This document shows, in pieces, positions 1-4,904 of a DNA stretch of 8,014 bases; within the stretch, counting starts at the first letter, position 1; each line of letters opens with the position of its first letter. The translations under genes were made by a program, and so were the position numbers. Under the pieces are notes generated by a model. The model made no database searches. It saw nothing but the letters and a program-made list of their open reading frames with translations, and was not told the DNA's origin. The stretch is from Bacteroidota bacterium. GTDB lineage: Bacteria; Bacteroidota; Ignavibacteria; UBA10030; UBA8401. The stretch is from contig JAVBYH010000236.1 in NCBI GenBank assembly GCA_030824175.1, forward strand, positions 1-8,014. Direction: 5' to 3'.

Positions 1-177
1 AATGCGGGCGTGCTGGGCACGATGAAACCGGAGGCGATCATCATGCATCCCCTGCCTCGGTCTGTGGAGATCGACCCGGCCGTAGACGCGGATCCCCGTG
101 CCGTCTACTTCAGCCAGTCGAAGAACGGACTCTTCGTGCGCATGGCGCTGCTGACGATCCTCTTCGATCAGGAATAA
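1..177 (+). CDS. pyrB: Aspartate carbamoyltransferase, C-terminal 58 residues (partial)
   Basis: Frame 1 is open from the window edge to a TAA stop at 175-177. The fragment contains HPLPR (residues 16-20 of the fragment) followed by an EID...DADPRA.YF.Q..NGL.VRMALL pattern. This is the C-terminal signature of the catalytic chain of aspartate carbamoyltransferase, in which the HPLP loop contributes to the carbamoyl-phosphate/aspartate site. Ornithine carbamoyltransferases have HCLP here instead, which argues against that reading despite the ornithine aminotransferase next door. The enzyme is cytoplasmic and makes carbamoyl-aspartate for pyrimidine synthesis. Only the last part of domain 2 is visible, so the substrate assignment rests on this tail. 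The next gene starts 54 bases downstream with no hairpin between, so co-transcription is likely. Confidence 0.88.
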   Translation, partial: NAGVLGTMKPEAIIMHPLPRSVEIDPAVDADPRAVYFSQSKNGLFVRMALLTILFDQE

Positions 178-217
178 GGCGTCGAAGGATTTCAATTCAC
201 GAGGGAGCTCACAGCAG

Positions 218-222
218 AAGGA
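218..222 (+). promoter_or_regulatory. Ribosome binding site that decides the rocD start
   Basis: AAGGA lies 9 bases before the ATG at 232 but only 3 bases before an in-frame TTG at 226. The spacing favours ATG 232 as the true start and makes the two-residue-longer TTG form unlikely. Confidence 0.6.
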
Positions 223-231
223 ACATTGTGT

Positions 232-1428
232 ATGAACACAAACGAGTACATCGCCCTGGAAGAACAGTACGGGGCGCACAATTACCACCCGCTCGATGTT
301 GTCATCGAAAAGGGCGAGGGGGTCTGGGTGACGGACGTCGAGGGGAAGCGGTATCTCGACTGTCTTGCCGCCTACTCGGCGCTCAATCAGGGCCACTGTC
401 ATCCGAAGATCATGGAGGCGTTCCTCACGCAGGCAAAGAAGGTGACGCTCACGAGCCGCGCGTTCCGGAACGACAAGCTCCCGCTGCTCTACAAGATGCT
501 CCACGACATCACGGGATACGAGATGGCGCTGCCGATGAACTCCGGAGCGGAGGCGGTCGAAACGGCGATCAAAGCCGCCCGCAAATGGGGCTACACGGTG
601 AAGCACATCCCCGAAGACAAGGCCGAGATCATCTGCGCGACGGACAATTTCCACGGCCGCACGACGACGATCGTGGGATTCTCGACAGAGGAGCAATACA
701 GGAAGGACTTCGGCCCGTTCACGCCGGGATTCCGCATCGTGACATACGGGGACATCGAAAGCCTGAAAGCGGCGATCACGCCGAACACGGCCGCCTTCCT
801 CGTCGAACCCATCCAGGGAGAGGCGGGCATCATCGTGCCCCCCGAAGGGTATCTGCGCGAAGCCGCGCGTCTCTGCAAGGAGAATAATGTGCTCCTTGTC
901 TGCGACGAGATCCAGTCGGGCCTCGGCCGCAGCGGCAAACTCTTCGCCTTCGAGTACGACAACATCCGTCCGGACATGGTCATCATCGGCAAGGCCCTGG
1001 GCGGGGGATTCTATCCCGTCTCCGCCGTGCTTTCGAACCGCGACATCCTCGGCGTCTTCAAGCCGGGCGAGCACGGCTCCACATTCGGCGGCAATCCGCT
1101 CGCCGCAGCGGTCGCCATCGCCGCGCTCACCGTACTTGTCGACGAACATCTCGTCGAACGCTCGTTCGAGCTCGGTAATTATTTCATGACGAGGCTCAGG
1201 GCGATCAAGGATGCGCACATCAGGGAGGTACGCGGCCGCGGGCTCTGGATCGGATTCGTTCTCGACGTGAAGGCCCGCCCATACTGCGTCGCGCTCATGA
1301 AGGAAGGCATCCTCTGCAAGGAAACGCACGAAAACGTCATACGCTTCGCGCCCCCGCTTGTCATCACAAAGGGGGAGATCGATTGGGTATGTGAACGCAT
1401 TGAACAAGTGGTACACTCGATACACTAA
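232..1428 (+). CDS. rocD: Ornithine aminotransferase (ornithine-oxo-acid transaminase, EC 2.6.1.13)
   Basis: This is a 398-residue fold-type I, class III PLP aminotransferase that moves the delta-amino group of ornithine to 2-oxoglutarate, giving glutamate-5-semialdehyde and glutamate. The PLP lysine is K254 in IIGKALGGG, and the pyridine-nitrogen aspartate is D225 in CDEIQSG. Their 29-residue spacing equals that of human OAT (D263/K292). Ornithine-specific landmarks are present: NFHGR (R143, equivalent to human R180), EPIQGEAG (E197, equivalent to E235), GEHGSTFGGNPLA, and VIRFAPPLVI near the C-terminus (R371, equivalent to human R413). The E235-R413 switch is characteristic of OAT rather than of acetylornithine or GABA transaminases. 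Length is typical for bacterial RocD. It follows pyrB by 54 bases and precedes a COG2403 gene by 61 bases, suggesting an ornithine/arginine nitrogen operon. The direction of flux (catabolism or proline/arginine supply) cannot be told from the sequence. Confidence 0.95.
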   Translation: MNTNEYIALEEQYGAHNYHPLDVVIEKGEGVWVTDVEGKRYLDCLAAYSALNQGHCHPKIMEAFLTQAKKVTLTSRAFRNDKLPLLYKMLHDITGYEMALPMNSGAEAVETAIKAARKWGYTVKHIPEDKAEIICATDNFHGRTTTIVGFSTEEQYRKDFGPFTPGFRIVTYGDIESLKAAITPNTAAFLVEPIQGEAGIIVPPEGYLREAARLCKENNVLLVCDEIQSGLGRSGKLFAFEYDNIRPDMVIIGKALGGGFYPVSAVLSNRDILGVFKPGEHGSTFGGNPLAAAVAIAALTVLVDEHLVERSFELGNYFMTRLRAIKDAHIREVRGRGLWIGFVLDVKARPYCVALMKEGILCKETHENVIRFAPPLVITKGEIDWVCERIEQVVHSIH

Positions 1429-1440
1429 TAATGAACGATC

Positions 1441-1460
1441 CTCTTCCCCCGGGGGAAGAG
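1441..1460. repeat. Perfect 20-base palindrome between rocD and the COG2403 gene
   Basis: CTCTTCCCCC is directly followed by its exact reverse complement GGGGGAAGAG. As RNA it could form an 8-bp stem closed by a CCGG loop. No T-run follows, so it is not a standard intrinsic terminator. It sits 12 bases after the rocD stop and 19 bases before the next ribosome binding site. It could be an operator, an mRNA processing or stability hairpin, or a leaky attenuator between co-transcribed genes. Confidence 0.7.
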
Positions 1461-1489
1461 TGAAGAACCTCTATCATTAGGAGTACTGT

Positions 1490-2824
1490 ATGTCGAACGC
1501 AGCACGAATCAATACAATCATCGTTGGAGCCGCAGGCAGGGATTTCCACAATTTCAACATGATCTATCGCGGCAATGAATTGTATAATGTCGTGGCCTTC
1601 ACGGCCGCGCAGATTCCAAACATCGCAGGCAGAAAATATCCCGCATCGCTCGCAGGGAAACTCTATCCCGCAGGCATCCCCATCTTCGAGGAGAAGGATC
1701 TCGAGAAGCTCATCAAAAAATTCAACGTGGAAGAGGTCGTCTTTTCGTACAGCGACGTCACATACAACCACGTGATGAGCATCGGATCGAGGGTCACGGC
1801 GGCAGGGGCACACTTCAAATTGCTGAGCGCGACGCAGACGATGATCAAAAGCACGAAGCCCGTCGTCTCTGTCTGCGCGGTGAGGACCGGAAGCGGCAAG
1901 AGCCAAACCGGCAGAAAAGTATCGGCGCTTCTGCAGGGCATGGGATTCCGCGTCGCCGCTGTGCGACACCCGATGCCGTACGGCGACCTCGAGAAGCAGA
2001 AGGTGCAGCGCTACGCGACGCTGGCCGACCTGAAGAAGCACAAGTGCACGATCGAGGAGATGGAGGAGTACGAGCCGCATATCGTGAGCGGCACCATCAT
2101 CTACGCAGGCGTCGACTATGCGGCGATCCTCGAACAGGCCGAGAAGGACGCCGACGTGATCATCTGGGACGGCGGCAACAACGACCTGCCGTTTTACAAG
2201 CCCGACATCCACATCGTCGTCGCCGATCCGCTGCGCACGGGCGACGAACTCCGGTATTTCCCGAGCGAAGCGAACCTCCGCCTTGCGGACGTCGTCGTCA
2301 TTAACAAGATAGACTCCGCGACGCCCGAGAACGTGGACCGGCTGCGCGACAATATCCGCAGCGTCAATCCGACGGCGAAGATCATCGACGCAGCCTCGCC
2401 CATCGTGCTCGAGAAGAGCGACTTGGTCGCCGGCAAGCGCGTGCTCGTCATCGAGGACGGCCCGACCTTGACGCACGGCGAAATGACATTCGGCGCCGGC
2501 ACCGTGGCAGCCAAAAAATTCGGCGCCGCCGAGCTCATCGATCCGCGTCCGTACGTGAGCGGCGAGATGAAGAAGACGTACGACACGTATCCGAAGATCG
2601 GCGTCCTCCTGCCCGCGATGGGGTACAGCGACAAACAGATTCGTGACCTCGAAGCGACGGTGAACCGCGTGCCGTGCGACGTCGTCATCATCGGCACGCC
2701 GATCGACCTGAAGCGCATCATCAAGATCAAAAAGCCCGCGCTCCGCGTCACGTACGACCTCCAGGAGATCGGAGAGCCGAGCCTGCAGACGGTGCTCACG
2801 GAATTTGCCAAAAAAATAAAATAA
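1490..2824 (+). CDS. P-loop GTPase-like protein, cyclic 2,3-diphosphoglycerate synthetase family (COG2403)
   Basis: This is a 444-residue cytoplasmic protein without signal peptide or membrane segments. Residues 1-125 look like a Rossmann-type domain opening with IIVGAAGRDFHNFN. A nucleotide-binding domain follows, with a P-loop TGSGKSQT (K137), a Walker-B-like VIIWDGGNND (D227) and an NKID motif (N272-D275) of the guanine-specificity kind. This arrangement matches the family named after archaeal cyclic 2,3-diphosphoglycerate synthetase (KEGG name cpgS), which joins two phosphates of 2,3-bisphosphoglycerate using ATP. Bacterial members are usually annotated by homology only. AGGAG at 1479-1483, six bases before the ATG, supports this start. 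The location after a carbamoyltransferase and ornithine aminotransferase hints at an acyl-phosphate or nitrogen-related role instead of compatible-solute synthesis; that is inference. The family assignment is firm and the reaction is not. Confidence 0.8.
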   Translation: MSNAARINTIIVGAAGRDFHNFNMIYRGNELYNVVAFTAAQIPNIAGRKYPASLAGKLYPAGIPIFEEKDLEKLIKKFNVEEVVFSYSDVTYNHVMSIGSRVTAAGAHFKLLSATQTMIKSTKPVVSVCAVRTGSGKSQTGRKVSALLQGMGFRVAAVRHPMPYGDLEKQKVQRYATLADLKKHKCTIEEMEEYEPHIVSGTIIYAGVDYAAILEQAEKDADVIIWDGGNNDLPFYKPDIHIVVADPLRTGDELRYFPSEANLRLADVVVINKIDSATPENVDRLRDNIRSVNPTAKIIDAASPIVLEKSDLVAGKRVLVIEDGPTLTHGEMTFGAGTVAAKKFGAAELIDPRPYVSGEMKKTYDTYPKIGVLLPAMGYSDKQIRDLEATVNRVPCDVVIIGTPIDLKRIIKIKKPALRVTYDLQEIGEPSLQTVLTEFAKKIK

Positions 2825-2849
2825 ATTCCGTATATTCATCTATATCCGA

Positions 2850-2876
2850 GTAGGGGCGTATGCAATACGCCCCTAC
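2850..2876. repeat. REP-like palindrome with 5' GTAG foot
   Basis: GTAGGGGCGTAT (2850-2861), loop GCA, then the perfect complement ATACGCCCCTAC (2865-2876): a 12-bp stem with a 3-base loop. It lies 25 bases after the COG2403 stop and 41 bases before the esterase start. The GTAG tetranucleotide at the foot of a GC-rich hairpin is the hallmark of REP elements handled by REP-associated tyrosine transposases (RAYT). Similar TAGGGGCG...CGCCCCTA palindromes recur in many bacterial genomes as I recall. It may also end or stabilise the upstream mRNA, although the following ACTTATTTT is a poor terminator tail. A single copy in this window cannot prove it is repetitive. Confidence 0.6.
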
Positions 2877-2917
2877 ACTTATTTTATCCAGCCGCCGTGC
2901 ATCGTAATTGCACACAC

Positions 2918-3838
2918 ATGATGATACGCACGATTCTTTTAACGCTGCTCGGTTTCATCGCTGCATCCGCCGGCGCGCAGCCGGCGCATACGGCGTCGGG
3001 GCGCGTGCAGCGCTTCGAACGGTTCCCCTCGCGCCATGTCGACGCGCGCACCGTGGATGTTTGGCTGCCGGACGGGTACGACGGGACGCAGCGATTCGCC
3101 GTGCTTTACATGCACGACGGGAGAGGATTGTTCGATTCGGCGATCACATGGAATCATCTCGAATGGGGCGTCGACGAGGCGTTGGGGCCGCTCATGGCCT
3201 CGGGCACGATCCGGAACACGATCGTCGTCGGCGTGTGGCACAACAACGCGAAGCGGCACATCGAATATCTGCCGCAGCGGGCGTACTTCCTCATGTCGGA
3301 GGCGGAGCAGCGATCGGTGATCGAGACGGACAGCAAGGGGCCCGGTGCGCCTCCGGATGTGCGGCCGATCTCGGACGCTTACCTGCGGTTCCTCGTGACC
3401 GAATTAAAACCATTCATCGACAGCGCCTTTGCGACGCGCACGGACAGGGAGAATACGTTCGTTGCCGGCTCGAGCATGGGCGGTCTCATCTCCATGTATG
3501 CGATCTGCGAGTATCCTCGCGTGTTCGGCGGCGCGGCGTGTTTTTCGACGCACTGGCCGGGAAGTGGGGGATTGGGGAGCCCGGTACCCGCGGCATTGAT
3601 GCGGTACATGAGGGAGTTTCTGCCGGCACCGGATACGCACAAGCTGTATTTCGATTACGGTACGGAGGGGCTGGACTCGCTCTATAAACCGTTCCAGGCG
3701 CAGGCCGACGAGATCATACGCGACAGGGGATTCACGGCGAAGAACTGGATGACGCTTGAATATCCGGGGGAGGAGCATTCCGAGCGCGCGTGGAGGAAAC
3801 GCCTCGCGATTCCATTTACATTTTTGCTGGGGAACTGA
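2918..3838 (+). CDS. Exported alpha/beta-hydrolase, putative esterase (esterase D / enterochelin-esterase-like family)
   Basis: This is a 306-residue serine hydrolase. The N-terminus (MMIRTILLTLLGFIAASAGA) is a signal peptide with a short positive start, a hydrophobic core and likely cleavage after AGA, so the protein should act outside the cytoplasm. The first strands carry VDVWLPDGYDG and FAVLYMHDG, typical of the Esterase (PF00756) family. The nucleophile elbow is GSSMGG (S186), the histidine is H287 in GEEHSE near the C-terminus, and the acid is probably D253 in YGTEGLD. The substrate cannot be told: relatives hydrolyse ferric-enterobactin-type esters, feruloyl esters, acyl glycerols and S-formylglutathione. 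There are two adjacent ATG codons (2918, 2921). A GTG at 2897 in frame would add seven non-hydrophobic residues before the signal peptide and is less likely. No clear ribosome binding site is visible. Its stop overlaps the start of maf. Confidence 0.82.
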   Translation: MMIRTILLTLLGFIAASAGAQPAHTASGRVQRFERFPSRHVDARTVDVWLPDGYDGTQRFAVLYMHDGRGLFDSAITWNHLEWGVDEALGPLMASGTIRNTIVVGVWHNNAKRHIEYLPQRAYFLMSEAEQRSVIETDSKGPGAPPDVRPISDAYLRFLVTELKPFIDSAFATRTDRENTFVAGSSMGGLISMYAICEYPRVFGGAACFSTHWPGSGGLGSPVPAALMRYMREFLPAPDTHKLYFDYGTEGLDSLYKPFQAQADEIIRDRGFTAKNWMTLEYPGEEHSERAWRKRLAIPFTFLLGN

Positions 3839-4434
3839 TGCCGACACTGCCCGATTCAATCATTTTGGCGTCGCGGTCGCCGCGGCGCGCACAGCTCCTC
3901 CGGCAGATCGGTCTCCGGTTCGAGACCTCCGTATGCGACATCGAAGAGGTGTTCGATCCGGCGCTGTCGCCGCAGGAGAACGCGCGGTCTCTCTCGCATA
4001 TGAAGGCGGCGGACGTGGCCTCGCGCTGCGAGCACGGCATCGTGCTCGGCTCGGACACGATCGTGGTGCTGGACGGCGTCCTGCTCGGGAAGCCCGTGTC
4101 GAGGGAGGATGCGATACGGATGCTCCGCACGCTTTCCGGGAGGACGCATACAGTCGTGACAGGGTTTGCGCTAGTTGATGCGGAAACAAAAAAATCTTAT
4201 ATTGATTGCGAACAAACGGACGTCACATTCCGCGTGCTCGACGACGACGAGATCGCGGCATACGTCGACGCAGGATCGCCGATGGACAAGGCGGGCGCGT
4301 ACGGCATCCAGGACGATTTCGGGGCGGTGTTTGTAGAACGCATAGCCGGCGATTATTACACGGTCGTCGGCCTTCCGTTGTCCAAGGTCTATTGTGCATT
4401 ACAGCGGTTCATGAACCTCATACAAAAAGGATAA
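3838..4434 (+). CDS. maf: Maf nucleotide pyrophosphatase (dTTP/UTP pyrophosphatase type)
   Basis: A 198-residue cytoplasmic Maf/Ham1-fold enzyme that hydrolyses non-canonical or excess nucleoside triphosphates to monophosphate and PPi; family members also affect septum formation when over-produced. Visible motifs are ASRSPRR (S12-R17, triphosphate binding), LSHMKA (K56), GSDTIV (D73, the catalytic aspartate), GKP (K85-P86), GRTHTVVTGFA and MDKAGAYGIQ. The SRSPRR and AYGIQ forms match the YhdE/dTTP-UTP subgroup more than the YceF/7-methyl-GTP subgroup. The start ATG at 3838 shares its A with the esterase TGA (TGATG), and GGGGA at 3829-3833 serves as a ribosome binding site, so translation is probably coupled. 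A longer open frame from 3790 would overlap the esterase and lie ahead of the conserved ILASRSPRR start, so it was rejected. The next gene starts three bases after the stop. Confidence 0.93.
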   Translation: MPTLPDSIILASRSPRRAQLLRQIGLRFETSVCDIEEVFDPALSPQENARSLSHMKAADVASRCEHGIVLGSDTIVVLDGVLLGKPVSREDAIRMLRTLSGRTHTVVTGFALVDAETKKSYIDCEQTDVTFRVLDDDEIAAYVDAGSPMDKAGAYGIQDDFGAVFVERIAGDYYTVVGLPLSKVYCALQRFMNLIQKG

Positions 4435-4437
4435 GCT

Positions 4438-4839
4438 ATGGAGAAAAAACTCAGAATATTAATCGCGAAGGCCGGGTTGGACGGGCACGATCGCGGGGCG
4501 AAGGTGATCGCCGCAGCGCTGCGCGATGCGGGCATGGAAGTCATCTATACGGGGCTTCGCAAGTCGCCTGAAATGATCGTGGAATCGGCGTTGCAGGAAG
4601 ACGTGGACGGGATCGGCATCAGTTCGCTCTCCGGCGCGCACATGACCATTTTCCCGAAGGTGGTCGCGCTCATGAAGGAGAAGGGCATCAACGACATCAT
4701 CCTCTTCGGCGGCGGCATCATTCCCCAAGCGGACATCGACGCGTTGAAGGCGATGGGAGTCGGCGAGCTCTTCACGCCGGGCACCCCGACGCAAGCCATC
4801 GTGGAATACCTCAACAAGGCCTGCGGCGTCTCCGCGTAA
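4438..4839 (+). CDS. mcmA2: Methylmalonyl-CoA mutase, cobalamin-binding (small) subunit
   Basis: A 133-residue stand-alone B12-binding domain, equivalent to the C-terminal domain of full-length methylmalonyl-CoA mutase. The base-off/His-on signature DxHxxG is present as D15-G-H17-D-R-G20, followed by SxL (S62-S-L64) and the GGG loop (91-93), then VGELFTPGTPT near the C-terminus. H17 would be the lower cobalt ligand. The mutase interconverts (R)-methylmalonyl-CoA and succinyl-CoA in propionate metabolism, and in split forms a separate TIM-barrel large subunit supplies the CoA site. That large subunit is not in this window. An AAAAAGGA ribosome binding site lies 7 bases before the ATG, inside the end of maf, so the two are one operon. 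In actinobacteria maf also sits among propionyl-CoA carboxylase genes, so the pairing fits a propionate locus. Other B12-dependent acyl-CoA mutases (isobutyryl-, ethylmalonyl-) have similar small subunits and cannot be excluded. Confidence 0.88.
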   Translation: MEKKLRILIAKAGLDGHDRGAKVIAAALRDAGMEVIYTGLRKSPEMIVESALQEDVDGIGISSLSGAHMTIFPKVVALMKEKGINDIILFGGGIIPQADIDALKAMGVGELFTPGTPTQAIVEYLNKACGVSA

Positions 4840-4847
4840 TATGCACG

Positions 4848-4900
4848 ACGCCCGTCATGCGCTCGTATGCGCATGACGGGCGTTTCCTTCTCTTTCTATT
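4848..4900 (+). terminator. Intrinsic terminator of the esterase-maf-mutase operon
   Basis: ACGCCCGTCATGCGC (4848-4862) pairs perfectly with GCGCATGACGGGCGT (4869-4883), giving a 15-bp stem and 6-base loop nine bases after the mutase stop. A T-rich tail (TTCCTTCTCTTTCTATT) follows. The facing polymerase gene ends 22 bases away. Read on the minus strand the hairpin lacks a T-run, so it is clearly effective only for the + strand and at best weak for polB. Confidence 0.85.
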
Positions 4901-4904
4901 TCCG

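Noticed and set aside
1..177. Ornithine carbamoyltransferase rather than aspartate carbamoyltransferase
   Set aside because: The neighbour rocD makes it tempting, but the HPLPR motif and the following DPRA.YF.Q pattern are those of aspartate carbamoyltransferase; OTCases have HCLP.
226..231. TTG start for rocD, two codons upstream
   Set aside because: It is only three bases from the AAGGA; ATG 232 has proper spacing.
1364..2839. A 491-codon open frame on the minus strand opposite the COG2403 gene
   Set aside because: It is a mirror of a GC-rich gene. Its translation is rich in R, H, D and V with no recognisable motif, while the + strand frame has a clear P-loop family match and a ribosome binding site.
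2810..2840. Possible esterase promoter (TTGCCA ... TATATT) at the end of the COG2403 gene
   Set aside because: The spacer is 20 bases between the two hexamers, too long for a confident call, and no alternative -35 fits.
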